Shown piece by piece: positions 32,066-40,576 of a stretch of DNA of 50,265 nucleotides. Origin of the DNA: Actinomycetospora chibensis (GTDB lineage: Bacteria > Actinomycetota > Actinomycetes > Mycobacteriales > Pseudonocardiaceae); NCBI RefSeq assembly GCF_028737215.1, contig NZ_JAQZAM010000030.1, positions 1 through 50,265 on the forward strand, read 5' to 3'. Within the stretch, counting starts at the first letter, position 1, and every line of letters starts with the position of its first letter. The translations under genes were made by a program, and so were the position numbers. Under the pieces are notes generated by a model. The model was not told the origin of the DNA. It saw nothing but the letters and a program-made list of their open reading frames with translations, and made no database searches.

Positions 32066-33760
32066 TCAGCCGCTCACGACCATCCAGCCCAGTACCGGGG
32101 TCGACTGGAGGTACACGAGCACGCACATGCCGGCGAGGAACACGAGGCTCCACAGCAGCACCTTGCGGAGGATCTCCCCCTCGCGGCCGGCCATGGCCAC
32201 CGCCGACGCCGCGATCGCCAGGTTCTGCGGGGAGATCATCTTGCCGAGCACGCCGCCGGAGCTGTTGGCCGCGGCCAGCAGGATCGGATCGAGGCCTGCG
32301 CCCTCGGCGGCGGTGACCTGGAGCGCGCCGAACAGCGAGTTCGCCGACGTGTCCGAACCCGTGACCGCGACGCCGAGCCAGCCCAGCACCGGCGAGAGCA
32401 CCGCGAAGAAGCCGCCGGTGCCCGCGAGCAGGCCGCCGAGCGTCAGCGTCTGCCCCGACGTGTTCATGACGTAGGCCAGCGCGAGCACCGCCATCACGGT
32501 GACGATCGCCGTCCGCAGCTGCACCAGCGTGCGCCCGTAGGCCGCGACGGCCGCCGCCGGACGTACGCGCAGGACCAGCGCGGTGAGGATCCCCGCGATG
32601 AGCAGGATCGTGCCCGCGGACTCCAGCCAGTTCAGCGTGAACGCCTGGGTGGACACCGGCTTCCCGGCCTCGGTGACGACGTTCAGTCCCGGCCAGTTGA
32701 ACTTCGTCGTCGTCGCGCTCAGCGCGTCGTCGACCACCGGGATCTGCTGGATGGAGAACAGCAGGATGATGATCAAGTATGGCGCGTACGCGAGGACGAC
32801 GTCGCGACGGGTGTCCCGGCTGTGGTCGTCGTGGTCGGAGCCCTCCGGGCTTCCGGGACCGGCCCCGGCCCCGCCGCCGTCCCCGCCCGGGGACACGCTC
32901 ACCGTCTCCCGGGTGTCCTGCGGCGCGTCCGCCGGAACCTCCGCACGTCGCGGCGGCCGGACGCGCACGAGCAGCACCACCGCGCCCGCCGCGAGCAGCG
33001 CCGCGACGATGTCGGTGAGCGCGAGCGAGATGAAGTTGGAGGTGACGTACTGCGCGACGCCGAAGACCAGCCCGGCGACGAGCGCCACCGGCCAGGTCTC
33101 CCGCAGGCCCCGGGCCCCGTCGACCAGCGCGACGAGGACGAAGGGCACGAACACCGCGAGGATCGGGGTCTGGCGTCCGACCATCGCCCCGAGGGCCTCC
33201 TCGGGCAGGCCGGTCACCGACGCCAGCGTGGTGATCGGGACCGCGATCGCCCCGAAGGCGACGGGCGCGGTGTTGGCGACGAGCGCGACCACCGCGGCCT
33301 TGAGCGGGCTGAAGCGCAGGGCGATGAGCATGACCGTGCAGATCGCCACCGGGGTCCCGAAGCCCGCGAGCGCCTCAAGCAGCGCGCCGAAGCAGAAGGC
33401 GATGATCACGGCCTGGACCCGCTGGTCGTCCGAGACCGACCCGAACGACCGTCGGAGCACGTCGAAGTGCCCCGACACGACGGTCATCTGGTAGATCCAG
33501 AGCGCGTTGATCACGATCCAGAGGATCGGGAAGAAACCGAAGACCGCGCCCTCGGTGCCGGCGAGCAGCGCCTGCCCGACGGGCATGCCGTAGGCGATGA
33601 TCGCGACCAGCAGCGCGACCGCGAGCCCGATCAGCGAGGCGAGCCAGGCGCGCACCCGCAGGCCGCCCAGCAGCACGAACAGGGTCAGCAGCGGGAGCAC
33701 CGCCACCAGCGAGCTCCAGACCAGCGAGCCGCCCAACGGGGTGTCGTTCTGGATGTACAC
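32066..33760 (-). CDS. lctP: L-lactate permease (LctP family)
   Basis: A 564-residue carrier, near the usual 550, with 12-13 membrane helices. Family segments include FGFFPILWIVINALWIYQMT, FCFGALLEALAGFGTPVA, GVAVTGSDTSANSLFGALQ and ISPQNLAIAASAV. It imports lactate or glycolate with protons. A Gly/Pro/Asp-rich cytosolic loop (about 280-320) is longer than in E. coli. GTG 33760 is supported by GGGAGGTGGG on the minus strand. No lactate dehydrogenase gene lies nearby. The gap 31940-32065 after it shows no clear terminator. Confidence 0.93.
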   Translation of the reverse strand: MYIQNDTPLGGSLVWSSLVAVLPLLTLFVLLGGLRVRAWLASLIGLAVALLVAIIAYGMPVGQALLAGTEGAVFGFFPILWIVINALWIYQMTVVSGHFDVLRRSFGSVSDDQRVQAVIIAFCFGALLEALAGFGTPVAICTVMLIALRFSPLKAAVVALVANTAPVAFGAIAVPITTLASVTGLPEEALGAMVGRQTPILAVFVPFVLVALVDGARGLRETWPVALVAGLVFGVAQYVTSNFISLALTDIVAALLAAGAVVLLVRVRPPRRAEVPADAPQDTRETVSVSPGGDGGGAGAGPGSPEGSDHDDHSRDTRRDVVLAYAPYLIIILLFSIQQIPVVDDALSATTTKFNWPGLNVVTEAGKPVSTQAFTLNWLESAGTILLIAGILTALVLRVRPAAAVAAYGRTLVQLRTAIVTVMAVLALAYVMNTSGQTLTLGGLLAGTGGFFAVLSPVLGWLGVAVTGSDTSANSLFGALQVTAAEGAGLDPILLAAANSSGGVLGKMISPQNLAIAASAVAMAGREGEILRKVLLWSLVFLAGMCVLVYLQSTPVLGWMVVSG

Positions 33761-33917
33761 GAGCCCACCTCCCGCCCGCGCGACCACCGTGCCGCGCGTG
33801 GTGGCGCAGAGTGCCCGCTTCGTGGCGCGGTGTCGACCCGAAACGGTGAATCGTGTGAACGGAGAGTGTGTCGCGGTGCGGTGAGCCGTCTGGCGATCGC
33901 GCTCCGTTCGGAGAACC

Positions 33918-35411
33918 GTGCTCTCCGTGACCGCGAACTCAGCGACAGGGACGTCCGCCGCCGACTCCGGGCCCTCCACCGACCGGCGCTTCTTCGGACA
34001 CCCGCTCGCGCTGGGCAGCCTGTTCTCGGTCGAGCTGTGGGAACGCTTCTCGTTCTACGGGATGCAGACCGTCATGGCGTACTACCTGTACTACGCCGTG
34101 ACCGAAGGCGGGCTCGGTTTCCCCGAGGCCTCGGCGACGAGCATCATCGGCGCCTACGGCGGGCTGGTGTACCTCGCGGCCGTGGTCGGGGCGTGGGTCG
34201 CCGACCGGCTGCTCGGCGCCGAGCGCACCCTGTTCGTCTCGGCGATCACGGTCATGGTCGGGCACGTCGCGCTCGCGGTCCTGCCCGGCGTCGCCGGGGT
34301 CGTGGCCGGGCTGGTGCTGGTGGCGCTCGGCAGCGGCGGGGTGAAGACGTCGGCGACCACCGTCGTCGGCTCGCTCTACGCCCGCGACGACCCGCGCGCC
34401 GACGCCGGGTTCTCGATCTTCTACATGGGCATCAACATCGGCGCCCTCGTCGGCCCGCTGCTCACGGGGCTCACCCAGCAGCTCGCCGGCTTCCACTGGG
34501 CGTTCGGCCTCGCGGCCATCGGCATGGCCGTCGGCCTCACGATCTACGCCCTCGGCCGACGCGGCCTGCCCTCGAGCGCCGCCGCCGTCCCCGACCCGCT
34601 GCCCTCCGGTGCCTGGGTGCGGCCGGCCCTGGGCGTGGTGGTGGTCGTCGTGCTCGTCGTCGTCGGGTTCGCGACGGGCGTCCTGTCCGCGGCGAACCTC
34701 TCGACGGCCGTCGCGATCGTCGTCGTGCTGATCTCGATCGGCATCTTCGCGATCATGCTGACCAGCCCGAAGGTGGACGGCGACGAGCGCAGCCGCGTGC
34801 GGGCGTTCATCCCGATGTGGCTGGGCAGCGTCGTGTTCTGGTCGCTGTTCCAGCAGCAGTTCACCGTGGTCACGCTCTATTCCGACACACGCCTGGACCG
34901 GAACCTGTTCGGCTGGGAGTTCCCGGTCAACTGGCCGAACTCGATCCAGCCCTTCTGGGTCATCGTGCTCGCCCCGTTGTTCGCGCTGATGTGGACGAAG
35001 CTCGGCGACCGCGCGCCGTCGACGCCGGTGAAGTTCGCCCTCGGCGCCACCGGCATGGGGATCGCGTTCCTGCTCTTCCTGCCCTGGGCCGGCGGCACGG
35101 GCAACACGACACCGGTGCTCGCCCTCGTGCTGATCCTCATGGTCTTCTCGCTCGCCGAGCTCAACCTCTCGCCGGTCGGGCTCTCGCTCTCGACCCGCGT
35201 CGGGCCCGCGGCGTTCCGCAACCTCACCGTGGCGCTCTTCTACCTGTCGATCTCGCTGGGCTCCGCGCTCTCCGGCACGCTCGCGGGCTACTACTCCCCC
35301 GAGACCGAGGGCGCCTACTTCGGCATCACCGGCGCCGCGGCCATCGTCCTCGGGCTCGTCCTGTTCACCCTGTCGCCGTGGATCCGGCGGGCGATGCGGG
35401 GCGTGCGGTAG
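33918..35411 (+). CDS. POT/PTR family proton-dependent oligopeptide transporter
   Basis: A 497-residue carrier with 12-14 membrane helices. TM1 holds the ExxER signature in VELWERFSFYGMQTVMAYYL. The second signature is near FSIFYMGINIGALVGPLLTG. It imports di- and tripeptides with protons. GTG 33918 has no clear ribosome site; the 18-residue Ser/Ala-rich leader before RRFFGHP is typical. It is divergent from the lactate permease gene across 157 bp. A hairpin follows at 35429. Confidence 0.92.
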   Translation: MLSVTANSATGTSAADSGPSTDRRFFGHPLALGSLFSVELWERFSFYGMQTVMAYYLYYAVTEGGLGFPEASATSIIGAYGGLVYLAAVVGAWVADRLLGAERTLFVSAITVMVGHVALAVLPGVAGVVAGLVLVALGSGGVKTSATTVVGSLYARDDPRADAGFSIFYMGINIGALVGPLLTGLTQQLAGFHWAFGLAAIGMAVGLTIYALGRRGLPSSAAAVPDPLPSGAWVRPALGVVVVVVLVVVGFATGVLSAANLSTAVAIVVVLISIGIFAIMLTSPKVDGDERSRVRAFIPMWLGSVVFWSLFQQQFTVVTLYSDTRLDRNLFGWEFPVNWPNSIQPFWVIVLAPLFALMWTKLGDRAPSTPVKFALGATGMGIAFLLFLPWAGGTGNTTPVLALVLILMVFSLAELNLSPVGLSLSTRVGPAAFRNLTVALFYLSISLGSALSGTLAGYYSPETEGAYFGITGAAAIVLGLVLFTLSPWIRRAMRGVR

Positions 35412-35428
35412 TCCTGCAGACGTCAGCG

Positions 35429-35466
35429 GCGTGGCGCCGCGACGTTGAGTGTCCGTAGCGCCACGC
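35429..35466 (+). terminator. Hairpin after the peptide transporter gene
   Basis: GCGTGGCGC (35429-35437) pairs perfectly with GCGCCACGC (35458-35466). The loop contains GACGTTGAGTGTCC, faintly like the CGTTGAGTGCC part of the repeat at 188. The remaining gap up to 35624 shows nothing else. Confidence 0.65.
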
Positions 35467-35624
35467 ACTCGCTCGCGACCCCCGCGCGCCCCGCCCCACA
35501 CCGCCGGCGGGGAGGGGCGTTCGAGGACCACTCCGCAGTCGTCCGCGCGATGCTCGGCCGAGCGCGACACCGGCATTATCGTCGGGCGGCGACCCGGAGA
35601 GGGAGCTCGACGAGGGGGACGGCG

Positions 35625-35810
35625 ATGAGCGACGACGACAGCACGACGCCCCGTCGGCGCCTGCACCTGCCGATCGACGACCGCATCCCGCCCGAGCAGT
35701 GGACCACCGAGGAGCCCTGGGGCCCGAGCGCGACGCAGGGCAACGAGGCGATGGCCGAGGAGCAGCGCCGTCGCCGGGTGATCGAGTACGGGGCGGGCGG
35801 CGGGGTGTGA
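35625..35810 (+). CDS. Small charged protein, unrecognised
   Basis: A 61-residue protein beginning MSDDDSTTPRRRLHLPIDD and ending RRRRVIEYGAGGGV. It is hydrophilic, with no membrane segment and no Cys. CGAGGGGGAC upstream of ATG 35625 is a good ribosome site. Its TGA overlaps the GTG of the sigma factor gene (GTGTGA), so it is translationally coupled to it. I do not recognise the family. The coupling suggests a role linked to the sigma factor, but size and sequence do not resemble a known anti-sigma factor. Confidence 0.65.
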   Translation: MSDDDSTTPRRRLHLPIDDRIPPEQWTTEEPWGPSATQGNEAMAEEQRRRRVIEYGAGGGV

Positions 35811-36726
35811 CCGCGGAGCCGCTCGCCGTCGAGGAGCACCGCGCCCACCTGCTCGCGATCGGCTACCGGCTCACCGGCTCGCGCGCCGACGCCGAGGACG
35901 CCGTACAGGACGCCTGGCTGCGTTGGGACCGGCTCGGTCGCGACGGCCGCGCGCAGGTCCGCGACACCCGGGCCTGGCTGGCGACGACCGTCGGGCGGCT
36001 CTGCCTGGACCGGGTGCGCTCGGCGCCGGCGCGCCGCGAGCGCTACGTCGGGCCGTGGCTCCCCGAGCCGCTGGTGACGACAGGTCGCGACGACGTGCTC
36101 GACGCCGTCGTCACCCGCGAGGACGTGCGGATCGCGGCGCTGCTCGTCCTCGAGCGCCTCTCCCCCGACCAGCGCGTCGCCTTCGTCCTGCACGACACCG
36201 CCGGCGTGGGATTCGACGACGTCGCCGACGTGCTCGGCTGTACGACGCCGACCGCCCGCCAGCTCGCCTCCGGGCCCGGAAGGCTGTCGGGGCCGCGGCC
36301 GACGCCGGCGACCTGCCCGACGCCGTCCCGGAGCCCGAGCAGCGCCGCGTGCTCGACGCCCTGGTCGCCGCCCTGGCCGCGGGCGACGTGCCGGCGCTGG
36401 TCGCGGTGCTCCACCCGGACGCCGCGCTGCGCACCGACGGCGGCGGGATCGTCAAGGCCGCCCGGCGGGTCGTCGTGGGCGCGGACAAGATCGCCCGGCT
36501 CCTCGTCGCCCTCGTCCAGGAGGCGGGTCCGGAGATGCTGGCCGGGGCCCGGCCGGTCCTCGTCAACGGCGAGGCGGGCCTGCTCGTGCCCACGGATCCG
36601 ACAGGCCCGGCCCCGATCGTCCTCGCCCTGACCGTCGACGGGGGCCGGGCGCGGGCGGTGCACGCCGTGATGACCCCGGAGAAGCTCGGTCCCGGCCCAC
36701 TCACCCCGGGGATGCCACCGACCTGA
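35807..36726 (+). pseudogene. ECF41-type (SigJ-like) sigma factor with a frameshift
   Basis: From GTG 35807 the frame codes sigma-2 (HLLAIGYRLTGSRADAEDAV, WLRWDR) and sigma-4 (LERLSPDQRVAFVLHDTAGV, FDDVADVLGCTTPTARQLAS), then leaves the family at 36271. The +1-shifted frame carries on with RARKAV, LPDAVPEPEQRRVLDALVAAL and the ECF41-typical C-terminal SnoaL-like domain with DGGGIVKAARRVVVG. Inserting one C in the CCTCCGGGCCC run near 36270-36272 restores LASRARKAV. Either a real 1-base loss or a sequencing error. ECF41 factors are often next to carboxymuconolactone decarboxylase-like proteins, as here. Confidence 0.87.
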
Positions 36727-37288
36727 CGCCCGGCACCTCGCACGACGCCGCAAAACCCTGCGCGCGCACGCCGAGGGCGGCGTTGGTGCGGGCGCGCTGG
36801 TTCTCGACGCCGATGAGGTGGGTCAGCTCCACGAGCCCGGCGTGCCCGAGGCGGGCGTCCAGGTCGGCCACCTGCGCGTCGGTGACGGCGATCGGCGAGC
36901 CGCTCATGGCGTCGGCGTAGGCGAGGACGGCGCGCTCGTCGTCGTCGAACCCGCGGTCGTCGGGCGCCCCGTCCGCGGCCGCACGCCGCAGGTGGTCGGC
37001 GTCGAGACCCGCCCGGATCCAGAGCATCTCGCCGAAGTCGACGCACCACGAGCAGCCGACCCGCGTCGCGGTCCGGTAGACGGCGAGGTCGCGCAGCCGG
37101 GCCGGCAGCGTCGTCGCGGCCTTCTCGGTGAGCGACTCGGCGACCGCGGACGACCAGAACAGCCCGGGGTGGTGACGCAGGACCGCGAACGGCTCGGGCA
37201 CCTCGCCGAAGCGGCGGCGGGCGTAGGCGTACGCGAGGCGACCGAGCACGCCGGCGTCGCGGTCGGGGACGAGCGGGATGCGGGACAT
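36701..37288 (-). CDS. Carboxymuconolactone decarboxylase/AhpD-like protein
   Basis: A 195-residue helical protein of the CMD/AhpD superfamily. The redox pair is in VGCSWCVDFGEMLW, followed at the proper distance by polar residues of the AhpD active site. Members reduce peroxide-handling partners or decarboxylate lactones. The reaction is not fixed here, but the CxxC favours a thiol-disulfide role. CGGAGGTCC upstream of ATG 37288 is a strong ribosome site. The gene overlaps the ECF41 sigma gene tail-to-tail by 26 bp. ECF41 factors are known to be linked to this family, so this is its probable target. Confidence 0.88.
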   Translation of the reverse strand: MSRIPLVPDRDAGVLGRLAYAYARRRFGEVPEPFAVLRHHPGLFWSSAVAESLTEKAATTLPARLRDLAVYRTATRVGCSWCVDFGEMLWIRAGLDADHLRRAAADGAPDDRGFDDDERAVLAYADAMSGSPIAVTDAQVADLDARLGHAGLVELTHLIGVENQRARTNAALGVRAQGFAASCEVPGVRSVASPG

Positions 37289-37356
37289 CGGGACCTCCGA
37301 GGGGTGACGGGGCGCTGTCGGAGGAGGGACGGCGCGGCCGCCCCGAACGTGACACC

Positions 37357-38523
37357 GTGAGCGCCATGGAGGCCGATGACTTCGCCGACGTCCTGTCCTC
37401 GGTGCGCGAGTTCGTGCGCGAGGAGGTGGTGCCGCGCGAGGACGAGATCGAGGCCGCCGACGAGGTGCCGGCCAAGCTGCGCGAGCAGTGCAAGGCGATG
37501 GGGCTCTACGGCTTCGCGATCCCCGAGGAGTTCGGGGGCATCGGGCTCTCGATGCGCGAGGAGGTCGAGCTCGCGATGGAGCTCGGCTGGACGACGCCCT
37601 CGCTGCGCTCGCTGTTCGGCACCAACAACGGCATCGCCGGACAGGTGCTGCTCACCGGCGGCAGGGCCGAGCAGCAGCAGGAGTGGCTGCCGCGCCTGGC
37701 CTCCGGCGAGGTCGTCGCGTCCTTCGCCCTCACCGAGCCCGACGCCGGGTCCGATCCGAGCTCCCTGACCACGAAGGCCGTGCGCGACGGGGACGGGTGG
37801 GTGATCACCGGCCAGAAGCGCTGGATCACCAACGCGCCGCTGGCCGACGTGCTCATGGTCTTCGCGCGCACCGATCCGGACGCCTCCCCGGCCAAGGGCA
37901 TCTCGACCTTCCTCGTGCCCACCGACGCCGCGGGCGTCTCGTTCTCCGAGCACGACGCGAAGATGGGCCAGCGGGGCTCGTGGACGTGCGAGGTCTACCT
38001 CGACGACGTCCGGGTGCCACAGGCGTTCCTGGTCGGCGGAGACCAGGGCCTGCACCGCGGCTTCGTCACCGCCATGCGCTGCCTGGCGCACGGGCGGCTG
38101 CACATCGCGGCGCTGTGCATGGGCATGGCCGCGCGCCTGGTGCACGAGATGACGGAGTTCGCGACGGTGCGCGAGCAGGGCGGGCACGCGATCGCGACCT
38201 ACCAGCTCGTGCAGGGCCTCGTGGCCGACTCGGTGACCGACTGGCACGCCGGCCGGGCGCTCGTCCGCGAGGCCGCCCGGGCCTACGACGACGGCTCGGA
38301 CACCACCCTCGGGCCGTCGACCGCGAAGTACTTCTGCTCCGAGGCCGTCGGGCGCATCGCCGACCGGGCGGTGCAGGTCCACGGCGGCTCGGGCTACATG
38401 CGGGGCGTGCCCGTCGAGCGGATGTACCGCGACGTGCGCCTGTTCCGCATCTACGAGGGCACGAGCCAGATCCAGCAGGTCATCATCGCCCGCGGGGTGC
38501 TGGGAGGCGCTGCGCGCACGTGA
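37357..38523 (+). CDS. Acyl-CoA dehydrogenase
   Basis: A 388-residue flavoenzyme with the three-domain acyl-CoA dehydrogenase layout. FAD-site motif FALTEPDAGSDPSSL, then ITGQKRWITNAP, VHGGSGYMRG, and the C-terminal catalytic Glu in RIYEGTSQIQQVIIARGVLG. It forms the 2,3-double bond in an acyl-CoA and passes electrons to ETF. Chain-length preference cannot be read. GTG 37357 and ATG 37366 (MEADDFADVL) are both possible starts; neither has a strong ribosome site. Its stop codon lies in the palindrome at 38516. The CoA-transferase gene follows. Confidence 0.92.
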   Translation: MSAMEADDFADVLSSVREFVREEVVPREDEIEAADEVPAKLREQCKAMGLYGFAIPEEFGGIGLSMREEVELAMELGWTTPSLRSLFGTNNGIAGQVLLTGGRAEQQQEWLPRLASGEVVASFALTEPDAGSDPSSLTTKAVRDGDGWVITGQKRWITNAPLADVLMVFARTDPDASPAKGISTFLVPTDAAGVSFSEHDAKMGQRGSWTCEVYLDDVRVPQAFLVGGDQGLHRGFVTAMRCLAHGRLHIAALCMGMAARLVHEMTEFATVREQGGHAIATYQLVQGLVADSVTDWHAGRALVREAARAYDDGSDTTLGPSTAKYFCSEAVGRIADRAVQVHGGSGYMRGVPVERMYRDVRLFRIYEGTSQIQQVIIARGVLGGAART

Positions 38524-38563
38524 GTGAGGTGGGTCGTCCTGACGACCCACCTCCCGCACGTGC
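38516..38563. repeat. Intergenic palindrome at the acyl-CoA dehydrogenase stop codon
   Basis: AGGTGGGTCGTC (38527-38538) pairs perfectly with 38541-38552. The outer arms GCACGTG (38516-38522) and CACGTGC (38557-38563) also pair. The TGA stop of the dehydrogenase is at 38521-38523. The outer CGTGAGTG matches the arms at 21071, but no CTAT apex is present. Confidence 0.8.
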
Positions 38564-38575
38564 GAAGCTTCGATC

Positions 38576-39760
38576 ATGGCGCTCGACGGCGGCATCCTCG
38601 CCGGCCTGGTCCGCCCCGGCGCACGCATCGCGCTCGCGGACGGCTGCGGCAGCCCGCGCGCGGCCTACCCGCTGCTCTCGGCCCTGGCGCGCGAGCGCGG
38701 GGACCTGCGGCTCGTCACCGGCTGGCTGCCCGGCCCCGCCGACGGCCTCGAGCTCGACGCCTTCGCCGACGCGCGCACCGTGATGCCGGGCTGGGGCCTG
38801 CGGTCCGCCGCCGAGGCGGGCCACATCCACGCCGTGCCCGCCCGGCTCGCGGCCATGCCCGCGCTGCTGGCGGGCCCGCTGCGCCCCGACGTGCTCCTGG
38901 TCGCCGCGACACCGGGTCCGGTCGGGCCGGTGCTGGGCGCCGAGGTGTCCTGGGTGCGCGCCGCGATCGACCTCGGCATCCCGATCGCCGTCGTCCTCGA
39001 CCCGGATCTCCCCCGCGCCGCCGCCGGGCCGCCGCTGCCCGACGAGCAGGTCTTCGTGCTCGGCGAGGCGGCCGGCGGTCCGCACGCCCCGCCCCCGGCG
39101 GCCACCCCGAGCGCCGAGCACGAGGCCATCGGCCGCCACGTCGCCGGCCTGCTCACCGACGGGGTGCGCCTGCAGTGGGCGCCCGGGACGCTCGGCGCCG
39201 CGGTGGTCGACGGCGTGCGCGCGGCCGGGGTCCGCGTGCACGCCGACTCCGGCCTGCTCGGCGACGGGGTGGTCACCCTCGACGAGGCGGGGCTGCTGCT
39301 CTCCGACCCCGTCGCCACCTACCTCGTCGGCACCCCCGCGCTCTACGCCTGGGCGGACGCCCGCGGGCGGGCCGGGCGCCCGGTGGTGCACCGGATCGAG
39401 TACACCCACGAGCCCGCCCGGCTCGCCGCCGAGCCGCCGCTGATCGCGGTGAACACGGCGGTGGAGGTCGACCTCGACGGTCAGGTGAACGTCGAGGGCA
39501 CCCGGAACGCCCTGGTGGGGGGCATCGGCGGGCACCCCGACTATGCGGCGGCGGCCACCCGCTCGACACGCGGGCTCTCGGTGATCGCGGTCGCGTCGCA
39601 GCACCGGGGACGGTCGACCCGCGTCGAGCACCTGTCCCGCCCCGTGACGACCGCCGCGCACGACGTCGACGTCGTCGTCACCGAGCACGGGCCCGCCGAC
39701 CTCCGCGGCCTGGACCGCGCAGAGCGTCGCCGGGCCCTGGACGTGGTCTTCCCGGGCTGA
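38576..39760 (+). CDS. Acetyl-CoA hydrolase/4-hydroxybutyrate CoA-transferase family protein
   Basis: A 394-residue class I CoA-transferase. The region IAVNTAVEVDLDGQVNVEG aligns with the active-site segment of 4-hydroxybutyrate CoA-transferase, whose Glu forms the CoA thioester, and is followed by GGIGGHPDYAAAATRSTRG. The C-terminal ITEHGVADLRG-type motif appears as VTEHGPADLRGLDRAERR. It is shorter than the usual 430 residues, mostly in the N-terminal half. It probably moves CoA between short acids, working with the dehydrogenase upstream, 52 bp away. ATG 38576 lacks a strong ribosome site. A weak CCCGGG hairpin follows at 39765-39780. Confidence 0.85.
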   Translation: MALDGGILAGLVRPGARIALADGCGSPRAAYPLLSALARERGDLRLVTGWLPGPADGLELDAFADARTVMPGWGLRSAAEAGHIHAVPARLAAMPALLAGPLRPDVLLVAATPGPVGPVLGAEVSWVRAAIDLGIPIAVVLDPDLPRAAAGPPLPDEQVFVLGEAAGGPHAPPPAATPSAEHEAIGRHVAGLLTDGVRLQWAPGTLGAAVVDGVRAAGVRVHADSGLLGDGVVTLDEAGLLLSDPVATYLVGTPALYAWADARGRAGRPVVHRIEYTHEPARLAAEPPLIAVNTAVEVDLDGQVNVEGTRNALVGGIGGHPDYAAAATRSTRGLSVIAVASQHRGRSTRVEHLSRPVTTAAHDVDVVVTEHGPADLRGLDRAERRRALDVVFPG

Positions 39761-39879
39761 GCCCCCCCGGGTTCCCCGGGACCGGCGCCGAGATCCACTC
39801 ACGGCGGGACGACTCCGCCGCCCTAGGGTGGGTAGCCGGACGACGTCCGTTCACCTCGCCGACCTCCAGAGGACACCCC

Positions 39880-40248
39880 ATGGCCGACGGCACGACCGCC
39901 CCCCGCCCGCACCTCGCCGCCGTGCCGGCCGAGGCCGCCACGCGCACGCCGGCCCTGCCGGCCGAGGAGGCGCAGCAGCCGTACGACGCCCCCGACCTGC
40001 TGGCCGCCCTCGACGCCGGGGACGAGGAGGCCGTCCGGGCCTGGTTCCGCGCGCACAGCCCGGACCCGGCGAGCCTGCTCATCTACGGCCTCTACCTCGG
40101 CGCGGGACTCGTCGGGCTCATGGAGTGGCCCGCCGTCCTGCTGGGCGTGGCCGGCCAGGTCGTCGTCGACCGGCGCTTCGGCGGCGTCGAGGCCCTCGCG
40201 GCCGAGATGCGCGCGAAGCTCGACGGCGCGCTGCCCGCCCGGAGCTGA
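39880..40248 (+). CDS. Conserved hypothetical protein with one hydrophobic region
   Basis: A 122-residue protein. Residues 1-38 are Ala/Pro-rich and flexible; 39-65 are acidic and helical (APDLLAALDAGDEEAVRAWF); 67-97 are hydrophobic (LLIYGLYLGAGLVGLMEWPA) and may enter the membrane; the tail is amphipathic (FGGVEALAAEMRAKLDG). AGAGGA lies about 8 nt upstream of ATG 39880. I do not recognise a family. It ends 13 bp from the convergent csoR gene. Confidence 0.7.
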   Translation: MADGTTAPRPHLAAVPAEAATRTPALPAEEAQQPYDAPDLLAALDAGDEEAVRAWFRAHSPDPASLLIYGLYLGAGLVGLMEWPAVLLGVAGQVVVDRRFGGVEALAAEMRAKLDGALPARS

Positions 40249-40261
40249 GCCCGGCGCCGGG

Positions 40262-40543
40262 TCAGGACCGGACGAGACGGGCGATCGCCGCGGAGGCCTC
40301 CTGGACCTTCTCGGCGGCCTCGTCGTCGCCCGCCTTCGCGGCGTCGACGACGCAGCTGCCCATGTGCTCCTCGAGCAGCCCGAGCGCGACGTTCTGGAGG
40401 GCGTGGGTCGCCGCGGAGACCTGGGTGAGGACGTCGATGCAGTACTTCTCGTCCTCGATCATCTTGGCGATGCCGCGGACCTGACCCTCGATCCGGCGCA
40501 GCCGCCGCAGGTGGTCGTCCTTGTGGCTCGCATAGCCGTTCAT
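40262..40543 (-). CDS. csoR: Copper-sensing repressor CsoR
   Basis: A 93-residue all-helical repressor. The Cu(I) ligands C35 (KYCIDVL), H60 and C64 (EEHMGSCVV) match the Cys-His-Cys pattern of copper-type CsoR rather than the His-rich nickel type. RRLRRIEGQVRGIAKMIE is the DNA-contact helix. Without copper it blocks its operator; Cu(I) binding releases it. AGGAGGG precedes the ATG. Its likely target is copA 1.7 kb away, whose promoter holds a CsoR-like box. A hairpin (40551-40575) lies in its short leader. TAATCT on the minus strand at 40573-40578 may be its -10 box. Confidence 0.93.
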   Translation of the reverse strand: MNGYASHKDDHLRRLRRIEGQVRGIAKMIEDEKYCIDVLTQVSAATHALQNVALGLLEEHMGSCVVDAAKAGDDEAAEKVQEASAAIARLVRS

Positions 40544-40550
40544 GACCCTC

Positions 40551-40575
40551 CTGGGCGCCGTGGTGCAGCGCCCAG
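40551..40575 (-). terminator. Hairpin between serine hydrolase and csoR
   Basis: CTGGGCGC (40551-40558) pairs with GCGCCCAG (40568-40575). It follows the serine hydrolase stop on the minus strand and precedes csoR, so it may end or attenuate readthrough into csoR. Confidence 0.5.
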
Positions 40576-40576
40576 A

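Noticed and set aside
35429..35466. Third copy of the 161/28003 repeat family because of GACGTTGAGTG
   Set aside because: Only about 12 bases match, and the CATGATCGAGGGGGAT block is missing.
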